Shown here: in pieces, positions 6,067 through 12,054 of the stretch
Layout: every line of letters starts with the position of its first letter
Position numbering within the stretch: the stretch's first letter is position 1
Source of the DNA: Planctomycetota bacterium
GTDB lineage: Bacteria > Planctomycetota > Phycisphaerae > Sedimentisphaerales > Anaerobacaceae
Assembly (NCBI GenBank): GCA_017885385.1
Contig: JAFNGF010000149.1
Span: 1,408 to 13,461, forward strand
Length of the DNA: 12,054 nt
Direction of reading: 5' to 3'
Position numbers and translations under genes: made by a program
Notes under the pieces: generated by a model
Told to the model about the DNA's origin: nothing
What the model saw: the letters and a program-made list of their open reading frames with translations, nothing else
Database searches by the model: none

Positions 6067-7488
6067 ATGACGATACAAAATGTCAACAACAATGCCGAGC
6101 CTACTTCGCCGGAGCGGCTGCCCCGCGGCCAGCACAGCGAGCTGCGAAGGCCGGAAGGGCGGAATCTTAGCCGCCGAAAATTCTTAGCGACTGGCTGTAT
6201 GGCCTTATCCGGCGCGGGTGTCGGTTTGATGGCGCAAGGGCTTTCGGGAAAAGAAGACCCAAAACCGACAGAAATGCCGGACATTGATCCGGGATACGTG
6301 GGGCCTCAATTCTTCGACAAACGTGAGCAGGATGCGCTGCTGGAGGTGCTGGAATCCGGGTCGCCGTTCCGTTTTTGGGGGCCTGGTGAGCCGGTGAAGG
6401 TCCTACGCTTTGAGCAGGACTTCGCAAAGTACATGGGCACGCGTTTTGCGCTGGGCGTAACCTCGGGCACGGCGGCTCTGGATTGTGCGGTGGCAGGTCT
6501 TGGTATCGGGCCGGGCGACGAGGTGATAGTTCCGGCTTACACCTGGTGGTCGGACTATACTTGCGTTATCCACGCGGGAGCGTTGCCCGTCTTTGCGGAC
6601 ATCGACCGCACCTTTAATCTCGATCCTGCGGACTTCCAGCGGAAGATCACTGCCCGCACTAAAGCCGTCATCGCCGTGCACCTGCTCGGCGGGCCCTGTG
6701 ATATGGACCCGATTATGGAGACGGCCCGCAAGCGCGGCCTGGCGGTACTGGAGGATTGTGCGCAATGCGTGGGCGGTTCTTATCGCGGAAAGAAACTGGG
6801 CTCCATTGGTGACGTGGGCATCTACAGCTTTCAGATCAATAAGATGATCACATCGGGCGAGGGCGGTGCCCTGGTAAGTAACGATCCGGTCATTTACGAG
6901 CGAGCGGCTCGTTTCCACAATATGGGCACGATACACCAGCTTTTTCTTGACCGTGTGGGGACCAGCCGGGTGCAAACATTCGCGGGGGAGAACTTCAGAA
7001 TGAGTGAGTTTACAGGAGCCGTGCTTGGGGCACAGTTGACTAAGCTCGATTCCATGCTCGCCCATCTCCGCCAGAATGCAGAAGCCATCTACAGCGGCAT
7101 TGAAATGCTCGCGGGCATTCGCCTACGCCAGCGTCCCGACCCGGACGGCGACATCGGTTACGGCGTTTATTTCGAGACCAAAGACAAAGCATCTCGCGAC
7201 CGCTGCATCCGGGAGCTGAGGAAACGCAAGGTTCCAGCGTCCACGCTGACGGGGTCGGTACTGCTACCCACCGAGGAGTCGGTGATAAACAAACGAGCGA
7301 GGCATCGAGATTGGCCGTCGTTTAACAGCCCGCAGGGCAAGGAAATTAAATATGGCCCCGACAACTGCAGGGGTACGCTGGAGATCTTCGACCGTTTCGT
7401 CCAGGTCCGCATCGGGGCGAAATACACCCAGCGGATCAATGACTATATCATTGACGCCATCCGGCAGGTTTATGACTTGCTGACGTGA
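6067..7488 (+). CDS. Tat-exported DegT/DnrJ/EryC1/StrS-family PLP aminotransferase
   Basis: A 473-residue fold-type I PLP enzyme of the sugar-aminotransferase family. The Tat motif NLSRRKFLATG (residues 33-43) and hydrophobic run follow an unusually long, polar n-region, part of which (residues 17-24) is encoded by a dispersed GC-rich repeat. The catalytic domain has the phosphate-binding GVTSGTAALDCA, the cofactor-pyridine Asp230 in LEDCAQ, and the Schiff-base Lys259 in YSFQINKMITSGEGG, so it appears catalytically complete. Relatives usually transfer an amino group to keto-sugars on nucleotide carriers in the cytoplasm; a Tat-exported form must use other substrates. GGGAGG at 6055-6060 selects the ATG at 6067; the frame also opens at 6019, but that stretch comes from the repeat. 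The gap of 11 nt to the ThuA stop implies co-transcription. The product of the upstream oxidoreductase is an attractive, unproven substrate. Confidence 0.9.
   Translation: MTIQNVNNNAEPTSPERLPRGQHSELRRPEGRNLSRRKFLATGCMALSGAGVGLMAQGLSGKEDPKPTEMPDIDPGYVGPQFFDKREQDALLEVLESGSPFRFWGPGEPVKVLRFEQDFAKYMGTRFALGVTSGTAALDCAVAGLGIGPGDEVIVPAYTWWSDYTCVIHAGALPVFADIDRTFNLDPADFQRKITARTKAVIAVHLLGGPCDMDPIMETARKRGLAVLEDCAQCVGGSYRGKKLGSIGDVGIYSFQINKMITSGEGGALVSNDPVIYERAARFHNMGTIHQLFLDRVGTSRVQTFAGENFRMSEFTGAVLGAQLTKLDSMLAHLRQNAEAIYSGIEMLAGIRLRQRPDPDGDIGYGVYFETKDKASRDRCIRELRKRKVPASTLTGSVLLPTEESVINKRARHRDWPSFNSPQGKEIKYGPDNCRGTLEIFDRFVQVRIGAKYTQRINDYIIDAIRQVYDLLT
6116..6138 (+). repeat. GC-rich 23-nt dispersed repeat, copy A (inside aminotransferase gene)
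   Basis: A 23-nt element starting GGCTGCCCCGCGG that matches 10220-10242 with one difference and 10450-10472 with two. GCTG and CAGC at its ends can pair. Here it lies in the coding sequence before the Tat motif and encodes RLPRGQHS. Confidence 0.65.
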
Positions 7489-7503
7489 TTTTCTCCAGGC
7501 TAC

Positions 7504-8862
7504 TCATGGCGAATAGTAATTGTGGCACTGTTTAAGCCGGCGGTAGTTTCGCTCAGTCCATAGGCGCTGGCGATCGGGCGTAGGATTGGGGTCACTATTT
7601 TGGTGCACGTGAAGCTCGCTGCCGTTCAGGACGATTATCTCTTCACGCCAATCGCCCGTGACATCTGCGACATATAATCGGTCGGCTTTCTCGGTAAAAT
7701 GTGCCACAAATTTGCCTGTCAGGGGCTCGAAAATGCACACATCGCCGCTTTCGTGTCGTTCCTTAGCGCAGGCTAATTGCTGGAGATCGCCGGTCCAATC
7801 AATGGTGTGAATGACTTCGACGCCCTTGGTTGTCCAGCCGGCAGGGGCCACGTCATCCATACGGTAATCAAAGACCTTCTTGCCCGATGAGTCAAAGACA
7901 AATGGTTTTTGGTGCTCGTCGTAGCGCGACCGGCACCAGATGAAAACTTCGCTGCTGGCCTTTTTGAACCGTCCGACGACGGCGTTTTGAGGTTCCTGCC
8001 TCTCAAAATGTGTCCGCCATATAGGGCCTGCGCTGCCGATAACTTGCACGTGGTTGCTGCCTTCTTCAAGAAGGACAACCTCCAAGCCGGGTCTATCCGG
8101 GCGGACATCTGCCACGAAGAGACTGTCAATGTGGTAGCGGTCGGGAACCGCCTGGGCTAATAGTTTGCCGTCGGCTGAAAAAATCGTGGCTCCGAGCACC
8201 TCGTCGCGCCCGTCGCCATTGATGTCGGCAAGCCGGGCTGCATTGTGGGCGCAGCAAACAAAATCGGCAGTTTCCCACAGGGGCTTGCCGCCGTTTACGA
8301 GCTCCGATACGGAATACGCAGCGAGGAATTTGCCCATCCGGTAACCTTCTTTATTAGTGGCCTGTAGCAGGATGTCACGGTCTCTGCCGGCGCCCTGAAA
8401 GTCGGCAACCATAGCTGCTTCCCATCGCTGGGCTTGGCTTGGATAAGGCGGCTTTGCGGCAGCTTTCTGATGTCCGGTTTCTCCATCCACAATGTGAAGA
8501 ACAGAGTCTTTGGTCAAAAAGAGCACCTCGCATTTGCCGTCATCATCGACGTCGGCGGCAGCTACTCCGGGGCCGTGATGACCCGGCAGGCCGTCGTTTT
8601 CGCTGGAGCTACCCACCACAATATCGGCGTCAAGCACCCACAATTTCCGGCCGTCATTGGCGTAAGCCGCTATGTGCCCGGGCACGGTGACTAAATAGTC
8701 TATGCTATTGTCATTATCGGCGTCCGCCACAATTATTCCGCCGGCTGAGTCTTGCGGCGCAGGAATGGCAAGCTTGATAACATACGGGTTGCTTTGATAG
8801 CCCTGAACGGCTGTGCAAATCAGCAACACCAGGACAATCGCTTTTGGTATTGATCCATCCAT
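7504..8862 (-). CDS. secreted VCBS/FG-GAP-repeat beta-propeller protein
   Basis: A 452-residue protein with a signal peptide (hydrophobic residues 8-19, cleavage near VQG-YQ) and repeated Asp-rich loops of the FG-GAP/VCBS type, which bind calcium in beta-propellers. Clear loops are VADADNDNSID (residues 45-55), AADVDDDGKCE (102-112) and LADINGDGRDE (211-221); weaker ones follow (VADVRPDRPGLE, VADVTGDWREE). No catalytic motif is seen, so an adhesion, binding or scaffold role is more likely than an enzyme, although propeller-type polysaccharide lyases cannot be excluded. The start at 8862 is preferred because GGAAGG lies 8 nt upstream; the ATG at 8868 is too close to it, and the frame upstream to 8931 runs through a repeat-like remnant. 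It is the last gene of the minus-strand group, 81 nt after the CinA-like gene, and converges on the aminotransferase gene. Confidence 0.85.
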   Translation of the reverse strand: MDGSIPKAIVLVLLICTAVQGYQSNPYVIKLAIPAPQDSAGGIIVADADNDNSIDYLVTVPGHIAAYANDGRKLWVLDADIVVGSSSENDGLPGHHGPGVAAADVDDDGKCEVLFLTKDSVLHIVDGETGHQKAAAKPPYPSQAQRWEAAMVADFQGAGRDRDILLQATNKEGYRMGKFLAAYSVSELVNGGKPLWETADFVCCAHNAARLADINGDGRDEVLGATIFSADGKLLAQAVPDRYHIDSLFVADVRPDRPGLEVVLLEEGSNHVQVIGSAGPIWRTHFERQEPQNAVVGRFKKASSEVFIWCRSRYDEHQKPFVFDSSGKKVFDYRMDDVAPAGWTTKGVEVIHTIDWTGDLQQLACAKERHESGDVCIFEPLTGKFVAHFTEKADRLYVADVTGDWREEIIVLNGSELHVHQNSDPNPTPDRQRLWTERNYRRLKQCHNYYSP

Positions 8863-8904
8863 ATTCATAACCTTCCTACAAATGCGAGGGCCGTTTGTTT
8901 GGGG

Positions 8905-8926
8905 TTCTCTAATTCTAAATTCGCTA
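8905..8926 (-). repeat. possible remnant of the AT-rich repeat upstream of the VCBS gene
   Basis: Read on the minus strand this stretch contains CGAATTTAGAATTAGAGAA, which resembles CGATTTAGAATCTCGAA at the start of the CinA-like gene (10414-10430). Both lie at the 5' side of minus-strand genes and, if translated, give similar peptides (EFRIRE, RFRISN). The match is short and imperfect, so it may be chance. Confidence 0.3.
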
Positions 8927-8943
8927 ACCAACTAAGAACTTCC

Positions 8944-10437
8944 CTATGGGCCAGACCTCAATCGCCGCCGCAGGTGGTCCAGCAGTTCCGTGCTCAGCCG
9001 TAAGCGGCCCAATTCTCCAGCGTCACGAAGTCGAACCTGCTGGCTTTCTACGCGGCCCCCGCTCTTGTCTTCGGCAGTCCGCAGGACGCCCTCCGGCGGA
9101 AGACGCGGGGGCAGCCTGAAAGCCACATCCACGTAGCCCGCGCCGCTTACATCTTGCCAGGCGTTGCCTACTGCGACTGCCCACTGGCTTGCGGTCGCAT
9201 CGGCTGCTGCTTCGGCAAGCTGCTCTACTTTTTGGCTGCGAGATGTGCTGCCGGTCCATCGGTCGTCGGGCACGCCGAGCAGGCGGCGAAGTTTCTCTAC
9301 GGTTGGAGCAGCGTACGCGCCGGCCAGCACCTGGCGTGCGCCCTCCGCGCTATTTAGCGCAGCAGTCAAACTTCCGCCGCTGCCCGCTTCCGCTATCGCC
9401 AGGGTTGCCTTGCGCGCTTCCAGCAGCTTCACGACGTGTTCTTCCAGAGACGTGTCACTATCCGCGTAAATATAATCGCCCAAGTGCTCGATAATTTTCT
9501 GTTTTAGCTCCAGCAGCCGGGCCCGGTCGCGCGGTGTGTCATCGGGCAGCGAAAAGGTAAAGTCCACTCGGCCGCCTTGGAACTGCGAGGAAACCGTAAC
9601 GTCGGGCGGTAGCGACACATTGTCCCTGAGTGTCTGGTCAATCTGGGACTGGCCAAGCCCTACAAACCGCAGCGTAAGGGAGCACCCGGGTAGTCGCGTG
9701 CCGAATCGCCGGCTCAGATACGGCACCAGCTCATCGCGGACCATAGCCTGCAATTCGCCCGGCGGCCCGGGCAGCGCGACGATCACGGCGCTACCCGTTT
9801 CAAAAAGCAGGCCCACAGCAGTGCCGTTGGGGTTCTTGAAATACATGCCGCGTGTTGGAACCTGCGTCTGCCGGCGTAGATTGGGGCGCAGCTCGGCAGG
9901 CGGCACGCCGAATCGCCGGGCCAAATCCTGCAGCACGTCGACGTGTTCCTTTAGCGGGATTCCTGTGAAATCGCAGAGCACTTCGCGGGTGATGTCGTTT
10001 TCGGTGGGACCAAGCCCGCCTGTGACAATCACCAAGGCTGCTTTGCCCGTGGCAAAGCGAAGCGCCTCTTCGAGATCAGCCTGGCTGTCATCCACACACA
10101 TCGACCCGGCACAGCGAAGGCCCAGTGGGCGAAGTGTCCGGGTTAGGAAGTAAGTATGCCCGTCCTGGTAAGTGCCCGCCAGAAGTTCGCCGCCCGTGAC
10201 GACTATCATATACCGGGTGGGCTGCCCCGCGGCCAGCGCAGCTCGTGGCTTAGCCGCTATCTGCGCAGCGGCAGCCTCATGCGGAGAGCTACCAGCCAGT
10301 CCGCCTGGGGCGGATAATGGCCCGATTGACAGAATCAGCAGTAGGGCATCTATCCGCCAACGAATATCGAATATTGAATGGCGAATTTCGAACTTCGAAG
10401 TTCCTTGTTCGATATTCGAGATTCTAAATCGCTCCAT
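8944..10437 (-). CDS. exported CinA-like protein with degenerate NMN amidase domain
   Basis: A 497-residue protein with the two-domain layout of CinA. Residues 75-240 or so are the MoCF/COG1058 domain (VVTGGELLAGTYQDGHT at 79-95 and TGGLGPTENDITRE at 139-152, close to the usual GGLGPTxDDxT but with Asn147 for the first Asp), known in relatives as an ADP-ribose pyrophosphatase. From about residue 342 a PncC-like NMN deamidase domain follows, but the catalytic motif ESCTGG reads EAGSGG, with Ala351 for the catalytic Ser. The Tyr/Lys segment and the GIAGPGGG loop are also lost, so that domain should be inactive. The N-terminus is a signal peptide-like segment (hydrophobic IDALLLILSIGPLSAP, 29-44); CinA proteins are normally cytoplasmic. 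Residues 3-26 are encoded by an AT-rich repeat. The start ATG has GAGG 7 nt upstream. It lies 48 nt after the oxidoreductase gene, so an operon is likely. The N-terminal extension is the least certain part. Confidence 0.85.
   Translation of the reverse strand: MERFRISNIEQGTSKFEIRHSIFDIRWRIDALLLILSIGPLSAPGGLAGSSPHEAAAAQIAAKPRAALAAGQPTRYMIVVTGGELLAGTYQDGHTYFLTRTLRPLGLRCAGSMCVDDSQADLEEALRFATGKAALVIVTGGLGPTENDITREVLCDFTGIPLKEHVDVLQDLARRFGVPPAELRPNLRRQTQVPTRGMYFKNPNGTAVGLLFETGSAVIVALPGPPGELQAMVRDELVPYLSRRFGTRLPGCSLTLRFVGLGQSQIDQTLRDNVSLPPDVTVSSQFQGGRVDFTFSLPDDTPRDRARLLELKQKIIEHLGDYIYADSDTSLEEHVVKLLEARKATLAIAEAGSGGSLTAALNSAEGARQVLAGAYAAPTVEKLRRLLGVPDDRWTGSTSRSQKVEQLAEAAADATASQWAVAVGNAWQDVSGAGYVDVAFRLPPRLPPEGVLRTAEDKSGGRVESQQVRLRDAGELGRLRLSTELLDHLRRRLRSGP
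10220..10242 (+). repeat. GC-rich 23-nt dispersed repeat, copy B (inside CinA-like gene)
   Basis: One difference from copy A (6134 versus 10238) and one from copy C. It lies in the coding sequence between the signal segment and the first domain, antisense to the gene, and encodes part of AALAAGQP. It thus sits in a linker where extra residues would be tolerated. Confidence 0.65.
10361..10430. repeat. AT-rich TTCGAA/ATATTCGA-type dispersed repeat
   Basis: A 70-nt AT-rich island inside GC-rich DNA, built from short palindromic words: GAATATTC-like and TTCGAA motifs, a perfect 12-bp palindrome AACTTCGAAGTT at 10391-10402, and TCGATATTCGA at 10410-10420. It covers codons 3 to 26 of the CinA-like gene. 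Its base composition differs sharply from both neighbours. The same kind of sequence is familiar as an interspersed repeat in planctomycete-type genomes; that part is recollection. Confidence 0.55.
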
Positions 10438-10448
10438 CTTCTGTCCTC

Positions 10449-10481
10449 GGGCTGCCCCGCGGCGAGCGCAGCGGGCTGCCC
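10449..10481 (+). repeat. GC-rich dispersed repeat, copy C (between two genes)
   Basis: The 23-nt core is 10450-10472, with one difference from copy B (10464). GGGCTGCCC occurs at both ends (10449-10457 and 10473-10481) as a 9-nt direct repeat, and GCTGC/GCAGC can form a hairpin inside. It fills most of the 48-nt gap between the oxidoreductase stop and the CinA-like start, and its left edge overlaps the GAGG that serves as ribosome-binding site for the latter. Confidence 0.65.
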
Positions 10482-10485
10482 TGAT

Positions 10486-11859
10486 TCAGACGCTTTCAGG
10501 CGCCGGATGTACCCACGGTTTGCGGTAAGGGCGACGCAACAGGTGGTTCGCGTCCTCGTCACCGATAACCCGCCCATTTTGTGCGTCCCAGGAAAGCGTT
10601 CTGCCGAGCTGCATCGCAATGTTGGCCAGGATGCAGCTTGCGCTGGAGATGTAACCCTCTTCGATGTCGGCCACCGGTTTGCCGCGAGCAGCGATCGCCG
10701 CCAGGAAGTTCTTCATGTGCAGGCGGAGCGCCGGGGCACAATGCCGTTCCAATCGCTCCTCCGTCTTATCCTCGGGGTATTGCTCCAGCTCGTAAGTGAC
10801 GTCGCGGTGAATCGGCTCGCCCTTATCACGCGGGACAAAATCATAGCCAAAAACGCCCACTTTTAGCGTACCCTTGTCGCCGTAGAAAGTCGCTCCCCAC
10901 GGATACTTCTCATCAGGCGCGTGTCCCCAGGTGCGATGCTGCCAGAGGACCGTCAGGTCGTCGTAGTCGAAGGCGGCGGTCTGAGTATCGGAGATATTGG
11001 CCTTACTTTGCTTGTCGAGGAAGATGCCGCCCGAAGAGCCGATTCGCTTTGGCCAGCCCAGGCCGAGCATCCAGCGGACCATATCGAACATGTGAACGCA
11101 CATGTCGCCCACGATTCCGTTGCCGTATTCCATGAACGACCGCCAGCGTCCTGGATGGACGAGTGAGTTGTACGGTCGCATGGGGGCGGGGCCCGTCCAC
11201 ATCTGGTAGTCGAGGTTCTCGGGTGGCTCGGTGTCGGGCGGATTTCCACGAGCACGCATGTGATAGTAACAATAGATTTCGACCACCCCGACCTTGCCGA
11301 GCTTACCCTCGTTGATGATCGTGTCGCGGGCCTCGATGATGTGCGGGGTGCTGCGCCGCTGCATCCCCACCTGCACGACGCGCTTATTTTTACGAGCCGC
11401 AGCGACCATAGCCTGGCCCTCGACCACGTCCACGCTGATGGGCTTCTCGACATAGACATCGGCCCCCGCCTGCACAGCCGCTATCATCGCCAGCGCGTGC
11501 CAATGGTCGGGCGTGGCGACGTGCACGATGTCAAGCTCTTCCTGTTTGAGCATTTGGCGGTAGTCGCTGTAGGTGCGTGGTTTTTTCTTCGATTTTTGGC
11601 GGGCGGCCACCATCTCGGCAGCCTCTGCCAGCATCTTTTTGTCCACATCGCACAGCGAAACCACCTCGACCGGCGCGACCTGAAGCAGGCGGAATAGTGC
11701 GCTCTTACCATACCAGCCACAGCCGACCAGGGCGACACGCTTGGATTTTAGCTCTGTCGGCTCGGCAGCGTGGGTGCCAATGGCGGATAAAACCAGTCCG
11801 CCAGCCGTAAGGTGTGCAAGCCCGGCTGCGCCGGCTTGAAGGAACTTGCGACGATTCAT
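10486..11859 (-). CDS. second Tat-exported Gfo/Idh/MocA-family oxidoreductase
   Basis: A 457-residue NAD(P)-dependent dehydrogenase-type protein with a short Tat signal (NRRKFLQAG, residues 2-10, then a hydrophobic run to about residue 30). The nucleotide-binding motif is VALVGCGWYG (42-51), followed by CDVD, ATPDHWHA and VYVEKPIS, where Lys139 is the catalytic Lys of the EKP motif; His256 in GDMCVHMFDMVRWML is the expected second catalytic residue. The C-terminal half contains WTGPAPMRPYN and LHMKNFLAAIAARGKP, typical of the planctomycete-style subfamily. It is not a close copy of the plus-strand oxidoreductase, since the middle and C-terminal parts differ clearly. AGGAG at 11867-11871 lies 7 nt before the start. 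It is 30 nt behind the gene at the window edge and leads into the CinA-like gene, so the group is probably one transcript. The sugar substrate is unknown. Confidence 0.93.
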   Translation of the reverse strand: MNRRKFLQAGAAGLAHLTAGGLVLSAIGTHAAEPTELKSKRVALVGCGWYGKSALFRLLQVAPVEVVSLCDVDKKMLAEAAEMVAARQKSKKKPRTYSDYRQMLKQEELDIVHVATPDHWHALAMIAAVQAGADVYVEKPISVDVVEGQAMVAAARKNKRVVQVGMQRRSTPHIIEARDTIINEGKLGKVGVVEIYCYYHMRARGNPPDTEPPENLDYQMWTGPAPMRPYNSLVHPGRWRSFMEYGNGIVGDMCVHMFDMVRWMLGLGWPKRIGSSGGIFLDKQSKANISDTQTAAFDYDDLTVLWQHRTWGHAPDEKYPWGATFYGDKGTLKVGVFGYDFVPRDKGEPIHRDVTYELEQYPEDKTEERLERHCAPALRLHMKNFLAAIAARGKPVADIEEGYISSASCILANIAMQLGRTLSWDAQNGRVIGDEDANHLLRRPYRKPWVHPAPESV

Positions 11860-11889
11860 AGCATTTCTCCTAAATACAGACCAAGGAAC

Positions 11890-12054
11890 CTACCCGAATA
11901 ATCTTCTTATGTCTTCATCTGTGATCCTTTCGTCAGGCCTTATAGGCTCACCTCTCCGCCGGCGCAGGTGTTCGAAGAATTCCTTCACATTTTCAGGCGC
12001 CGATTTGATTGCCAGCCCCAAGGAATACCGCATCAAACAGATGTCAGCCCCGTC
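11890..12054 (-). CDS. C-terminal end of an unrecognised gene, cut by window edge
   Basis: An open frame of 54 codons runs from the window edge to a TAG at 11890-11892. The translation starts DGADICLMRYSLGLAIKSAP and ends in a charged tail (DERITDEDIRRLFG). It looks coding: it continues to the edge, has mixed hydrophobic and charged residues, and ends 30 nt before the next start on the same strand. I do not recognise the family; the fragment is too short to name a function. It is probably the previous gene in the minus-strand operon. Confidence 0.55.
   Translation of the reverse strand, partial: DGADICLMRYSLGLAIKSAPENVKEFFEHLRRRRGEPIRPDERITDEDIRRLFG

Noticed and set aside
9536..10153. 205-codon plus-strand frame opposite the CinA-like gene
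   Set aside because: Its product is Ser/Arg/Pro-rich with no domain, typical of an antisense shadow, while the minus-strand frame carries CinA motifs.
10486..11859. Recent duplication of the plus-strand oxidoreductase
   Set aside because: Both share family motifs, but their middle and C-terminal sequences are clearly different, so they are separate subfamilies.
1..12054. tRNA, rRNA, insertion sequence or phage genes
   Set aside because: No cloverleaf, rRNA-like stretch, transposase motif or integrase was seen on either strand by eye.

Overview
The window looks like a piece of a GC-rich genome of the Planctomycetota or a related PVC-type bacterium, probably an environmental lineage. The evidence is the gene content and style: two Tat-exported Gfo/Idh/MocA oxidoreductases, ThuA-like proteins, an exported VCBS/FG-GAP propeller protein and a Tat-exported DegT-type aminotransferase, together with short dispersed repeats scattered between and inside genes. 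This placement is inferred from style; there is no rRNA or other marker gene in the window.

Layout. The left part (1-7488) is all on the + strand: the 3' end of a creatininase-family amidohydrolase, a GH5 glycoside hydrolase (the only gene with a recognisable promoter), a small secreted cupin, a Tat-exported Gfo/Idh/MocA oxidoreductase, a secreted protein with two tandem ThuA domains that is broken by one frameshift, and a Tat-exported PLP aminotransferase. The last three genes are tightly packed (gaps of 13 and 11 nt) and look co-transcribed. The right part (7504-12054) is all on the - strand. Read in its own direction it has the tail of an unrecognised gene, a second Tat-exported Gfo/Idh/MocA oxidoreductase, a CinA-like protein that carries a signal peptide and lacks the catalytic serine of its amidase domain, and a secreted VCBS-repeat protein. 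The two sets converge with only 15 nt between stop codons. No gap exceeds 300 bases.

How the genes may work together. Almost every complete product has an export signal, and the NAD(P)- and PLP-dependent enzymes use Tat, the route for folded, cofactor-loaded proteins. With the GH5 enzyme, the cupin and the ThuA domains, this suggests glycan cleavage followed by oxidation of the sugars to keto-sugars, and possibly amination, outside the cytoplasm. That pathway is an inference from gene families; no substrate can be read from the sequence.

Repeats are the second theme. There are two copies of a 52-nt double-hairpin element with a compensatory base-pair change, three copies of a 23-nt GC-rich element (two inside coding sequence), an AT-rich TTCGAA-type element that encodes the N-terminus of the CinA-like protein, and a CACAGATT-type element at the end of the ThuA gene.
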